Below are positions 36,687-44,397 of a stretch of 64,000 nucleotides of DNA, in pieces (the stretch's first letter is position 1; every line of letters begins with the position of its first letter). A model generated the notes under the pieces. It ran no database searches. It saw only the letters and a program-made list of their open reading frames with translations, and was not told the origin of the DNA. The position numbers and the translations under genes are program-made. Origin of the DNA: Flavobacterium chilense (lineage in GTDB: Bacteria; Bacteroidota; Bacteroidia; Flavobacteriales; Flavobacteriaceae); NCBI RefSeq assembly GCF_001602525.1, contig NZ_LSYT01000010.1:209329-273328 (forward strand), in the 5' to 3' direction.

Positions 36687-37115
36687 TTATAAATAACTAG
36701 GGAATTTCTTCCTGAGCAAAGAATAATCGGCATCGTTAAGCTCTTCTTTGAGCCATGTTTTAAGGGGCAACTTACTCCCGCCAATTGTATTGTAACCTAA
36801 AACTCGATTGTAATTCTTAAGTCCAAAAGTTTTACTTATAAGCCCAAACTGAGCCTGAGAAACACCTGTGAGAGTTTCAAAAATCAAAGTTTCATCTGTA
36901 CCACTATATCGGTTCATAGCCTCATAGAGTAAGGCTACTTTTTGACTGGCAGAGAAAACAGGAACTAAATTCACGTCACCTTCATCGATGTACTTTTTAT
37001 TGCTGCCTAAAAGAGATTTACCGTTTTTATTGGTTTTAGTCAAGAAATAGGCGCCTAAACCTAAAATTACTACTGATGCAGTTACTATAATTACTTTTTT
37101 CTGTGTTGTCATCAT
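36687..37115 (-). CDS. Membrane-anchored annexin-like protein 1
   Basis: 142 residues. Membrane segment at 7-25. Residues 58-140 resemble an annexin repeat: LLYEAMNRYSGTDETLIFETL, with the GTDE turn, then ISKTFG and a late LPLKTWLKEELNDADYSLL (annexin LxxxLxxELSG-like). A paralog of the next gene upstream. The annexin likeness is by eye; lipid binding is an inference. Confidence 0.65.
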   Translation of the reverse strand: MMTTQKKVIIVTASVVILGLGAYFLTKTNKNGKSLLGSNKKYIDEGDVNLVPVFSASQKVALLYEAMNRYSGTDETLIFETLTGVSQAQFGLISKTFGLKNYNRVLGYNTIGGSKLPLKTWLKEELNDADYSLLRKKFPSYL

Positions 37116-37594
37116 TAGAAAAATCCTTTTATTAAAAATCTCAATTTAGTAATATCATCTTCCTTAAACTGATCCTGTAGCCATTCCACTAAGTTCATTT
37201 TGACAAGGGTGGCGCTTCTGCGCTCCCCAAATTCATTATAAACCCGGATAAAACCGTTGTGATTGAGTCCTGTTAAATTATTCTCAACTGTTTTGTAATT
37301 TGCCCCAAAACCAAGCAGTGCTGTATAAATTGCTTCGGCTCTTGCTTTAGCCTGCGTAACATTGATATTACTGGGTTTGAATCTTACATCTTCCTGAAGC
37401 CTCGAGAAACCTTTGAAGACTTTGTAATATAAAACAGTGACCAAACCCCCAACGAGCAAAACTTTAAGTAATGTGATTCCTGCGCTGATTCCCTTTTTTG
37501 CATTTTCCTGCGAATTGGCAATTGCCTTTTGCCCTTGTGGACTAGCCAGAACAGTTGCAACTACAGCAGGATTAGACAATCCTCTTTTTCTCAT
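37115..37594 (-). CDS. Membrane-anchored annexin-like protein 2
   Basis: 159 residues. Membrane segment about 39-58 after a polar N-terminus. Residues 82-157 repeat the plan of its downstream paralog: AIYTALLGFGANYKTVENNL ... VYNEFG ... MNLVEWLQDQFKEDDITKL. Its stop codon overlaps the start of the next gene (shared base 37115), so the two are translationally coupled. Confidence 0.65.
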   Translation of the reverse strand: MRKRGLSNPAVVATVLASPQGQKAIANSQENAKKGISAGITLLKVLLVGGLVTVLYYKVFKGFSRLQEDVRFKPSNINVTQAKARAEAIYTALLGFGANYKTVENNLTGLNHNGFIRVYNEFGERRSATLVKMNLVEWLQDQFKEDDITKLRFLIKGFF

Positions 37595-37606
37595 TTGATG
37601 TGGTTT

Positions 37607-37810
37607 TTAGTTAGACAAAAAACCTTTTATCATTGGGAAATTAGCTTTTAACTGACTGATCGCTTTAGGGCTTTTAGATAATTCCGCAAGCTTTACAAGC
37701 ACATCGTTATCCAATTGCGCTAATTCATTAAGCGCTTTGGTTTTTGCTTTAATCTCGAAAGGATTAACAGCCTGTAGGTCTATTTCAATAGTGTTTTTTA
37801 TGCTTCCCAT
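37607..37810 (-). CDS. Small virion-block protein, 67 aa
   Basis: 67 residues, helical, no membrane segment. It overlaps the upstream 256-residue gene by 13 bases in another frame, which supports translation. No family recognised. Confidence 0.6.
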   Translation of the reverse strand: MGSIKNTIEIDLQAVNPFEIKAKTKALNELAQLDNDVLVKLAELSKSPKAISQLKANFPMIKGFLSN

Positions 37811-38568
37811 AATTGGTGTTTTTTTAGTAATTGTGCCAGTTCGGTTGAAAATTCAACATTTGTATTAAGTCCTTTATTGATGCTCTCCAGTACGCTTACA
37901 ACGGTATCATCAATGCTTTGCAAAGCCGTTGCAAAGTGCTGTTTGGCTTCACTCGAATAGGTTTCCATTGCCGAGCCAAGTCCTGCAACTGGCGCAGCAC
38001 CTTTAAAGGCTGCTAATAATGCAGGGGCATTTTGTACTGCTCCCTGAACCGCTCCCCACAAACCGCTTTCTTTGTCTGCATTGTACTTAGACAACAATTG
38101 CTCTTCTCTGATGTCCTCATACTTTTTTTTGTATTCTTTATTTTCTGCCTTTAAAGTTTCGTTTTCTGTAAAGAGCCTTGAAGCGTCATTCTTAGCAACC
38201 ATAAGGTTCATGATGTCCAATGTTCCCAATCCAAAAGAATTAGAAAAAACATCTGTCTGCGCTTGCGGGACTTTGGCGTATTGTACCGGAATTGGTGCAA
38301 CTTCATTCTCTTTGGAGAAATTTACTTCAAATGATTTTCCGTCCACTTTATAAGAACTTCCGTTTTTACGTTTCAAAGTCAGGCTTAAACGCCGATAGCC
38401 TTTTGCAAATAATGCTTCGAAAAATTCTTCCGCATTCTGATACTGTTCTATAATTTCAACATGAGTTTTGTTGCGAAAAAGAAAGGAATTGGTTTGCAAA
38501 TCCAAAACTGAGACTGCCGAATAGGAATCGGTATTTAATTTTTCGATTAAGTTGTCTAATTCTTGCAT
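37798..38568 (-). CDS. Coiled-coil protein with hydrophobic helical hairpin, 256 aa
   Basis: N-terminal ~100 residues are compact alpha/beta; a coiled coil at about 130-165 (LFTENETLKAENKEYKKKYE) is followed by an Ala/Gly-rich hydrophobic stretch (APALLAAFKGAAPVAGLG). It could be a scaffold or membrane-interacting virion protein. It overlaps the genes on both sides. No family recognised. Confidence 0.6.
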   Translation of the reverse strand: MQELDNLIEKLNTDSYSAVSVLDLQTNSFLFRNKTHVEIIEQYQNAEEFFEALFAKGYRRLSLTLKRKNGSSYKVDGKSFEVNFSKENEVAPIPVQYAKVPQAQTDVFSNSFGLGTLDIMNLMVAKNDASRLFTENETLKAENKEYKKKYEDIREEQLLSKYNADKESGLWGAVQGAVQNAPALLAAFKGAAPVAGLGSAMETYSSEAKQHFATALQSIDDTVVSVLESINKGLNTNVEFSTELAQLLKKHQLWEA

Positions 38569-38873
38569 TTGATAAACTTTTTGTAAATAATATCGATCTC
38601 TTTCTCATTCCAGCTAAACGCTGACAACTCCTCTAAACCGCCTTTGTTTGGCGTATCAAAACGAATCTCTAAATCAATTTTTGATATCGTACCATCGGCA
38701 GGAACTAAAACAAAGCTTTCTTTGCTTGCAACTTCAAAATCATTGATAAAGACACTAAGAATACCGTTATTTCTAACTTGCAGAGTAGTTACATTCTCAA
38801 TGGTGATTTCTTTGTCTTGCGTTAGTTTTAAAAAAACAACTCCTGTATTAATTTTTATAATGTCTTGTACCAT
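38556..38873 (-). CDS. Small beta-rich protein, 105 aa
   Basis: Almost entirely short beta strands (ITIENVTTLQVRNNGILSVFI), no membrane segment. With the two genes upstream it forms a run of three soluble beta-rich proteins that could include capsid (single jelly-roll) or vertex proteins. No family recognised. Confidence 0.55.
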   Translation of the reverse strand: MVQDIIKINTGVVFLKLTQDKEITIENVTTLQVRNNGILSVFINDFEVASKESFVLVPADGTISKIDLEIRFDTPNKGGLEELSAFSWNEKEIDIIYKKFIKCKN

Positions 38874-38884
38874 TTGATTTTATT

Positions 38885-39250
38885 TTAAAGACAACTGTCA
38901 GGATTAATTTTATACATCAAAATCAAATGAAAATAGGTATCTTTTATAACTGCCTGAGTAGTTTTTGCTTTGAACGTAAAGGTTTTAGATTCCGTCTCGA
39001 AAAACAAAGGCTTGTAACTGTCTTCAAATCCTGCGCCCTCTCGACGTTTCCAATGATCTACGTGAGTGGGTTTTGAAAATGCTACACCGCTATCATCAAA
39101 AATGCCATATTGCGCAAAATTGTCTATATCGGTATGATTGGTATGTAATTCCGCTCCAAGAACAAAACCAGTTTCTAATGCTGTGGTGAGTAAAACTTCC
39201 GTTTCTCCAGCTGCGAGTTTTAAATTGATAACCTTTTCTCTTACTGCCAT
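38885..39250 (-). CDS. Beta-rich virion-block protein, 121 aa (capsid-candidate)
   Basis: Soluble, beta-rich (INLKLAAGETEVLLTTAL ... KTFTFKAKTTQAVIKDTYFHLIL). It lies just after the terminator that follows the 187-residue gene. In size and context it fits a small capsid or vertex protein. No family recognised. Confidence 0.55.
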   Translation of the reverse strand: MAVREKVINLKLAAGETEVLLTTALETGFVLGAELHTNHTDIDNFAQYGIFDDSGVAFSKPTHVDHWKRREGAGFEDSYKPLFFETESKTFTFKAKTTQAVIKDTYFHLILMYKINPDSCL

Positions 39251-39262
39251 GTGTTGTATGAT

Positions 39263-39299
39263 TAAAAAAAGCCGTAACTACTTACGTTTACGGCTTTTA
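39263..39299 (-). terminator. Intrinsic terminator after the capsid candidate
   Basis: AAAAGCCGTAA pairs with TTACGGCTTTT. A terminator inside the late block directly after one gene is typical of a gene needed in excess, such as a major capsid protein. Confidence 0.75.
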
Positions 39300-39322
39300 T
39301 TATGATTAATAAACCTTTATTG

Positions 39323-39886
39323 TTATCGTTTTGCTTGGTGTACTCTGAATTCGAAACGAACATTGGTATCTGAAGCCGCGGTTACAGAAACTCCTTTCGG
39401 GTATTCAATTTCGATTTCAAACTCCAAATTGGAACGAATTAAAGGTGAAGTAGAAATACTTCTGAAAAAATTCGTTGTATCGCCCAATAAATCCGTCATT
39501 GGCATATCAAGCAAAACGTTTCCATCTTGTTTGATTCTCAGCTCCGCATTTAAAAAAGCAGAATCAAAAAATTTATTTGAATTGATGTTTGTGCTATCCC
39601 ACGTCTCACTTTTAAGAGTAGCATTTCCTGAACCTCTTAGCACTCTGACGCTGTCAATGATGTAATCACGCCCGGCGTTTAATTTGTTCCCGTCAATATT
39701 GGTAATACCTACTTCACGTTTGGTATTCACATCGACAATTCCAACAGTACCCGCTTGCCCTTTGATAGCAACATTCAAATACAAGGTTTTGTCTGTTAAT
39801 TCTACCTGACCCACTCTTGGAACTGCTCCGTTTCTTTTAGCCTTAATTGTCGCAACCGCTGACGCTAATTCTGATTTTCTGCTCAT
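39323..39886 (-). CDS. Candidate major capsid protein, 187 aa
   Basis: Start taken at 39886 (MSRKSELASAV); an upstream ATG would add 13 residues in poor context. After a basic N-terminus the protein is nearly all beta (QVELTDKTLYLNVAIKG, NLEFEIEIEYPKGVSV, VRFEFRVHQAKR), without membrane segments. It is followed by its own terminator and lies in the middle of the late block. These are features of a major capsid protein; ~190 residues would suit a single jelly roll rather than a double one. Inference only. Confidence 0.55.
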   Translation of the reverse strand: MSRKSELASAVATIKAKRNGAVPRVGQVELTDKTLYLNVAIKGQAGTVGIVDVNTKREVGITNIDGNKLNAGRDYIIDSVRVLRGSGNATLKSETWDSTNINSNKFFDSAFLNAELRIKQDGNVLLDMPMTDLLGDTTNFFRSISTSPLIRSNLEFEIEIEYPKGVSVTAASDTNVRFEFRVHQAKR

Positions 39887-39962
39887 TGTAATTGTTTTTT
39901 GATTGATGATTGATGATTTACACAAACCTTTTACGGCTCTGTGTTATTGTTTTTTTTTCTTT

Positions 39963-40532
39963 TTATTGGTAAAGTTCATGGTACAAAGCCTCTTCTTCTG
40001 CGCCATTTAAACCGCGTTCGTCTTCTGCGTAAATGTCCGCTTCTGCTCCGTGAAGACCATCTTCGTCCAAGTATTCATAACCCACACCGTTTAAACCTTC
40101 TTCGGTATGAAAAACGTTTCCTGCTTCATCCATGAAAGTACCGTTTAAACCTTGTTCGTCAATTTCATAAACATGACCATCACCACCCATAAACTGACCG
40201 TTTAAACCCTCCTCACATGGACAGGCTAAACCAACCGCTCCTTTTGCAAATAACGTTGCCTTGCCAGTTCCGGTAAGTTTTGAACTCAGGTGCTTGTCTG
40301 ATACTTTTTTCACTGCAAGTAAGGCTTGAATAACCGTACTACCCATTAATGCTCCTCTGAGCAAATTGTCTTTTGTACTTGTGCCACTTACTTTTGTTGC
40401 TCCAAAGGCCGATGCAGCGGCAAAAACAATGTTCATAATTGGGCTTTCAGATTGAGGTAATAATGTACTCGCTCCATTTGATAGCATACCGCCAACAATT
40501 CCCCCTCCAATGACTACTACTTCTTTATTCAT
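39963..40532 (-). CDS. Membrane protein with acidic GLNG repeats
   Basis: 189 residues. Hydrophobic N-terminal half (about 1-75, Gly/Ala-rich: VVIGGGIVGGMLSNGAS). The C-terminal 85 residues are acidic and carry GLNG at 109-112, 128-131, 146-149 and 174-177 and GLHG at 159-162, spaced 13-19 residues, with YEID/VFHT-like strands between. The repeats may bind metal or form a receptor-binding or scaffold tail. No family recognised. Confidence 0.65.
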   Translation of the reverse strand: MNKEVVVIGGGIVGGMLSNGASTLLPQSESPIMNIVFAAASAFGATKVSGTSTKDNLLRGALMGSTVIQALLAVKKVSDKHLSSKLTGTGKATLFAKGAVGLACPCEEGLNGQFMGGDGHVYEIDEQGLNGTFMDEAGNVFHTEEGLNGVGYEYLDEDGLHGAEADIYAEDERGLNGAEEEALYHELYQ

Positions 40533-40551
40533 TTGTTGTTAATTTTAATTA

Positions 40552-41196
40552 TTAATTTTTCTTTGTGGCATAATAAATTCCGCCACCCAAAACCACTGCT
40601 CCGACAACATACAAAAGCATATTGTTTTTCTTTGGGGCGCTCACTGCTGTTTGTGCCAAAGGCTGTTCTAAATCTGCCATCTTTTGAGCGTTTACCGCTG
40701 TTGGTTGTAAATCCCCACCCGAATTAGCCGTCTTTGAATACGAAACTGCTTTTACCGCAGTAAGTTCTCCCACTGGTTTTGCCACTGGTTGATTATCGGT
40801 TAGAATATTTTCAAATGTTTCGGTGTAAGAACTGTTCTGGCTTTGTTCACTTGGAACATCAGCTGCAAAAGATGCAGGAGTAAGACTACTTACCGATTCA
40901 ATTTGCGGTCTTGGTCGGTTCTCTACGGCACTTACAACCTTTCTACCGAGTGTTGTCTTAGAGAGGGCAACACCTTTTCTAACTGCTTTAGATTTTGCAA
41001 CCCTGCTGACCAGTTTACCGCCTTTAGAACTTAAAAGTTTAGAAGCAACACCGCCACCAACAGGGATAAAACCCGCTGCAATGGGAGCCGCGAATTTGGT
41101 CACCTTAACTGCGTTTTTCAAACTGACATCTTTAAGCCTGATCTTTTTCAAAAAGGACTTTCCTAATCCTGTTTCCTGTTCATTAATAATTATCAT
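40552..41196 (-). CDS. Virion-block protein with basic N-terminus and C-terminal membrane anchor
   Basis: 214 residues. Residues 15-85 are basic and Ala/Gly-rich (AAPIAAGFIPVGGGVASKLL, SRVAKSKAVRKG); a low-complexity middle leads to a C-terminal membrane segment (MLLYVVGAVVLGGGIYYATKKN). A tail-anchored protein with a nucleic-acid-like basic part fits a virion membrane linked to the genome. Confidence 0.6.
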   Translation of the reverse strand: MIIINEQETGLGKSFLKKIRLKDVSLKNAVKVTKFAAPIAAGFIPVGGGVASKLLSSKGGKLVSRVAKSKAVRKGVALSKTTLGRKVVSAVENRPRPQIESVSSLTPASFAADVPSEQSQNSSYTETFENILTDNQPVAKPVGELTAVKAVSYSKTANSGGDLQPTAVNAQKMADLEQPLAQTAVSAPKKNNMLLYVVGAVVLGGGIYYATKKN

Positions 41197-41206
41197 ACTT
41201 CATTGT

Positions 41207-41932
41207 TTAATTAGATTTCTTTAAAAATAAAACTCCTAATAATGCCCCAATTCCTAAATAAACCGGAAGATTCGAATTTTTCTTTGCAATGGTTTTTGAT
41301 TTCTTTGCAACGATTGATGATTTCTTTGCAATGCCTTTGCGGTTTGTTTTGGGAGCATTCAGCCCAAAATGGGGTAAATTTACCTCTGTGTCATGTGCCA
41401 TAATGTGAATGGGTTCTCGATTAGTACTGGTTGTTCCGTCTATAATGAAATAGCCTTGCTTGATATCACCTGATTCCTGATTCAGCGGTACAATAACATA
41501 TACATGAGTATAGAGATCAGGTCGAAAACTCGGTTGCTTGATTTGCCTTATATAATGCCGAATACCCATATTAACAAGCAGTGAACTTGCAAAAATAGAA
41601 TAGGTCTTACAGTCAACACCCTGTGCGCGCATTTTGAACGTACAGGCAGGACTTCTAAGCATTTGCTCCACTGCGTCAGCTTTATACTGAATATGATTGT
41701 ACAGAAACCAATAAATCCGATCACACGTTTCTTTCAATGAACTTTGTTGCAACAGCTTTGCAACTTCCTTTGTCTGATGGTTATATTTTATAACCATTTG
41801 TTTTATCATTCTGACAGTATCAAAAGTATTACCGTTGCCGAGGTTAGTCTTATCACAGCTAACCTCTGGAAACAACGGCTCATACTCCTGACCGCCTAAG
41901 ATGTTCCTTTGTAACAAGTTATCAATATCCAT
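41207..41932 (-). CDS. Transglutaminase-like protein with C-terminal membrane anchor
   Basis: 241 residues. A Cys-His-Asp papain/transglutaminase core is visible: VDCKTYSIFASSLL, THVYVIV and GYFIIDGT. A basic linker (IAKKSSIVAKKSKTIAKK) precedes a C-terminal membrane segment (YLGIGALLGVLFLKK). First gene of the late block. It could crosslink or process virion proteins, or act on peptidoglycan peptides. Confidence 0.75.
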   Translation of the reverse strand: MDIDNLLQRNILGGQEYEPLFPEVSCDKTNLGNGNTFDTVRMIKQMVIKYNHQTKEVAKLLQQSSLKETCDRIYWFLYNHIQYKADAVEQMLRSPACTFKMRAQGVDCKTYSIFASSLLVNMGIRHYIRQIKQPSFRPDLYTHVYVIVPLNQESGDIKQGYFIIDGTTSTNREPIHIMAHDTEVNLPHFGLNAPKTNRKGIAKKSSIVAKKSKTIAKKNSNLPVYLGIGALLGVLFLKKSN

Positions 41933-42063
41933 TTATCTCATTTTCGTTCTTGTGTTAGGTTGTTAGGCTTTTCGATTACAAATATTAGAATTTTATTATG
42001 AGGTGATGATAGATTGAGAAGGTAAAGCCTGATAATCAATAATTAGGCATCTTCACAAAGGTT

Positions 42064-42091
42064 TTGCAACGAAATTGCAATTTCATTGCAA
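42064..42091. promoter_or_regulatory. 28-bp palindrome upstream of the late block
   Basis: TTGCAACGAAATTGCAATTT continues to CATTGCAA; 26 of 28 bases are symmetric. It lies about 130 bases upstream of the first late gene, in the only sizeable gap of the minus-strand block (41933-42265), so it is a candidate operator or late-promoter control site. Confidence 0.5.
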
Positions 42092-42127
42092 AGCTTTTTT
42101 CAAAACAATAATTTTGTTACAAAAAAA

Positions 42128-42153
42128 TACCCACTTCTTTGGAGAAGTGGGTA
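42128..42153. terminator. Terminator separating early and late blocks
   Basis: TACCCACTTCT pairs with AGAAGTGGGTA around TTGG, with an A7 run on the left (a T7 run on the minus strand), so it can end the early minus-strand transcript. Confidence 0.75.
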
Positions 42154-42265
42154 AGTGGTCATGTTTTTTAATCTAAACAGATTGATGATTGGAAATGTGT
42201 TATTTTTTACAATGCTAATATAAATATAATCTAAATTTAGCCAAGGTTTTTTTATTTACAATAAA

Positions 42266-42547
42266 TTACACGATCTCACGAATCACTCTAGTTTCTATTT
42301 TTATAATTTCGTCATTTATTGAATCGTAATCTAAATCATCATATTCAATGTGGCTAATTATAAAACTAGGAATGTTTATGAATTTGAGTTCTTTTTTATA
42401 ATTCAAATCAAGCAATTTCCCAAGCGATTCAATCCCATCAATTTCTAATTCAGCATCCCAATCAATTTCGATAAAAAATGGTTCGTCTGTATCGTTCCAT
42501 CTTTTGCGTTTTATTTTAGCATTTACCCTGATGTGAAATGTTCTCAT
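42266..42547 (-). CDS. Hypothetical early protein, 93 aa
   Basis: Acidic alpha/beta protein (FFIEIDWDAELEIDGIESLG), no membrane segment. 5 bases after the upstream gene. Not recognised. Confidence 0.6.
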   Translation of the reverse strand: MRTFHIRVNAKIKRKRWNDTDEPFFIEIDWDAELEIDGIESLGKLLDLNYKKELKFINIPSFIISHIEYDDLDYDSINDEIIKIETRVIREIV

Positions 42548-42552
42548 AATAG

Positions 42553-42840
42553 TTAGTTTAAAACCGGAATTATTAAAAAATCATAATCAAAAAAAGCATC
42601 ATCTACTAATATTTTTCTATCGCCATATTTATCCGGAGCAGAAATTATCGAATTACGTTCTAAGCAATCTAACACTTTAAATGCCCAATGATAACCTTTC
42701 TTAAATTCAACTTGAAGTCTAGAACCTCTGATGGAATCTTTACCTTTTAGTGAAAGAATTAAATTTATTAAGTCTTCATTATTTACCGTTCCTATAGTTG
42801 TTTCTAATGTAGCGTTTACCACTATCTCTTTTATTTTCAT
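42553..42840 (-). CDS. Hypothetical early protein, 95 aa
   Basis: Small alpha/beta protein (GSRLQVEFKKGYHWAFKVLD) ending in a hydrophobic strand. Might be a winged-helix-like DNA-binding protein (YHWAFKVLDCLERNSIISAPDKYGD reads like recognition helix plus wing), but this is tentative. Confidence 0.55.
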   Translation of the reverse strand: MKIKEIVVNATLETTIGTVNNEDLINLILSLKGKDSIRGSRLQVEFKKGYHWAFKVLDCLERNSIISAPDKYGDRKILVDDAFFDYDFLIIPVLN

Positions 42841-42885
42841 AATAAAATAATGTTGTGCTTAAATTATTATTTTAAGCCTTAAAAG

Positions 42886-43131
42886 TTATTTTGACTGAAA
42901 ATCGATTTTAAGCCTACTTCTTATAAGGAAAGTATATTTGTCTTTACCGCCATCTATTATCTTCTTAAATAGCTTTATTTTCATTTGTTCGTCGTTTAAG
43001 TACTTTGAAAGCTTGTTTGCAGAGGTCAATTTTGTATTTTTAACATCATTTTCCTTTGGATTCTCTAAAACCCGAATAATGAAGTTTCGATTTATATGCG
43101 CATTTGTCGGATTATCTGATTTCTTTGCCAT
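42886..43131 (-). CDS. Hypothetical early protein, 81 aa
   Basis: Highly charged, Lys-rich (KKIDGGKDKYTFLIRSRLKIDF), no signal. Close packing with the next gene upstream (4 bases) supports it. Not recognised. Confidence 0.55.
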   Translation of the reverse strand: MAKKSDNPTNAHINRNFIIRVLENPKENDVKNTKLTSANKLSKYLNDEQMKIKLFKKIIDGGKDKYTFLIRSRLKIDFQSK

Positions 43132-43135
43132 GATA

Positions 43136-43435
43136 CTAAAGTTGATTTTGCAATTGTTTTGTTTTTAATTGTTCTTCTCTATACTCTTGAAGAAGGCTTT
43201 TTAATTCATCTGAGAGAATATGTCCGTCAGGTTTCCCATTTCTATAGATAAAAATAATTAACTCTTGAGTTGAAATCATTTTTGCAAAAAGCCTTGATCC
43301 CGGAGTTGAATTTTTACGAGTCTCATTTAATATTTTATTAATCTCTTTTCGTATATAACCTTCTGAATATTGACTTCTAAATAAGTCTTGTAACTCTGCT
43401 TTTTTTCTTATATAATGTAAAGTTTTTAAATTCAT
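43136..43435 (-). CDS. Hypothetical early protein, 99 aa
   Basis: Helical, charged protein ending in a Gln/Lys-rich coiled segment (SLLQEYREEQLKTKQLQNQL). Not recognised. Confidence 0.55.
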   Translation of the reverse strand: MNLKTLHYIRKKAELQDLFRSQYSEGYIRKEINKILNETRKNSTPGSRLFAKMISTQELIIFIYRNGKPDGHILSDELKSLLQEYREEQLKTKQLQNQL

Positions 43436-43501
43436 AAATTTTGGTTTTACCGGTTATTCAATTTGCTTTACTACTCGTTTTTTGATTGATGATTGATGTT
43501 T

Positions 43502-43780
43502 TTATTTTTTTTCCTTTTTCAGAAAATCACTTAATTCATGTATTCTTTTTGAAGCCGATTTAAAAAAATCTATTTTTAAATTCAGTTGAAAAATTTCTTC
43601 TTTCTTAACACTTATGATTCCGTTTAATTTTTCTATTTCTTTTTTTTGCTCAAAATATTTATCAAGTGCAAAAAATAATATTTCAGGTGTAGTTTTAAAA
43701 TTCTGCTCTTTTCCAACCTTTTCAAGTTGCTTTTGTTGGTTTGTTGTAAAACTTCGGATGTAAGTACTTTTCTTTATCAT
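43502..43780 (-). CDS. Small ribbon-helix-helix/coiled-coil protein (mobilisation-type), 92 aa
   Basis: The N-terminal ~35 residues (YIRSFTTNQQKQLEKVGKEQ, then EILFFALDKY) look like a ribbon-helix-helix unit followed by a coiled coil (FEQKKEIEKLNGIISVKKEE). This layout is common in small phage and plasmid DNA-binding proteins. First gene after R6 in the minus direction is on the other side; this gene starts 10 bases from R6. Confidence 0.55.
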   Translation of the reverse strand: MIKKSTYIRSFTTNQQKQLEKVGKEQNFKTTPEILFFALDKYFEQKKEIEKLNGIISVKKEEIFQLNLKIDFFKSASKRIHELSDFLKKEKK

Positions 43781-43790
43781 GTTTTTGAAT

Positions 43791-43860
43791 TTGTAGACTT
43801 TTTTTGAATAGATCCGCAGCTGCAGCTTTTCCTGGTTCGTAAAAAAGTCTACTTTTTTTT
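43791..43860 (+). repeat. Element repeat R6
   Basis: Opens TTGTAGACTTTTTTTG, closes AAAAAAGTCTACTTTT. Compared with R5 the arm base T is C and the partner A is G, so the terminal inverted repeat is kept by a compensating change. Core identical to R1 and R5 through GATCCGCAGCTGCAG. Confidence 0.8.
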
Positions 43861-43877
43861 AAAGGTTAGTTTATGTT

Positions 43878-44117
43878 TTAATATCCAATTATTAGACCGG
43901 CTCCGATATACATAACCGGAATGCCGTCTTGTTTTTCTTGTGGTGATCTTGTGACCGACACGCTAAAATCATGATCGTTTGTATGTTCGCCTTCATAATC
44001 CCAAGTGGTTAAACTCGTATATTTTTTACCATTTCCTGCAATTGTGATTTTTTCAGGCGGTATGTTTTCTAAATCGGTTATGCAAATAGATAACCTGCGT
44101 AATCTTGATGTTTTCAT
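43878..44117 (-). CDS. Hypothetical early protein, 79 aa
   Basis: Beta-rich (ITIAGNGKKYTSLTTWDYEG ... VMYIGAGLIIGY). Soluble apart from a hydrophobic C-terminus. Follows the next gene upstream by 14 bases. Not recognised. Confidence 0.55.
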   Translation of the reverse strand: MKTSRLRRLSICITDLENIPPEKITIAGNGKKYTSLTTWDYEGEHTNDHDFSVSVTRSPQEKQDGIPVMYIGAGLIIGY

Positions 44118-44131
44118 AGTTGCAACTTTTA

Positions 44132-44386
44132 TTATGTTAGGTTTTCTTTTTCTTCTATTACTTCGATTTCATCAAAAATTCCCATCGGTACAAAAATTTG
44201 ATTTGCGGTATATAATTCTTTAAATGATTCAAGATTTGTGTCTTCTGTAAAATAAAACGGTTGAGTACAGACAGCGCCAGTAATTGACTGTTGAAAATAA
44301 ATTACACCAATTCTTTTGCGTCCCCATTGGTCTGCAAAATCTTCTTTTTTTGCTTCTCTTAATTTCATAAATACATACTTTGCCAT
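44132..44386 (-). CDS. Hypothetical early protein, 84 aa
   Basis: Soluble alpha/beta protein (KRIGVIYFQQSITGAVCTQP), possibly a single-stranded DNA-binding OB-like fold, 11 bases downstream of the primase-helicase gene. The OB suggestion is weak. Confidence 0.5.
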   Translation of the reverse strand: MAKYVFMKLREAKKEDFADQWGRKRIGVIYFQQSITGAVCTQPFYFTEDTNLESFKELYTANQIFVPMGIFDEIEVIEEKENLT

Positions 44387-44397
44387 AATCTTGGTTT

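Noticed and set aside
40000..40200. CRISPR array suggested by regularly spaced similar segments.
   Set aside because: The repeats encode the GLNG motifs of a protein; they are imperfect, in frame and without spacer-like sequence. No CRISPR array was seen in the window.
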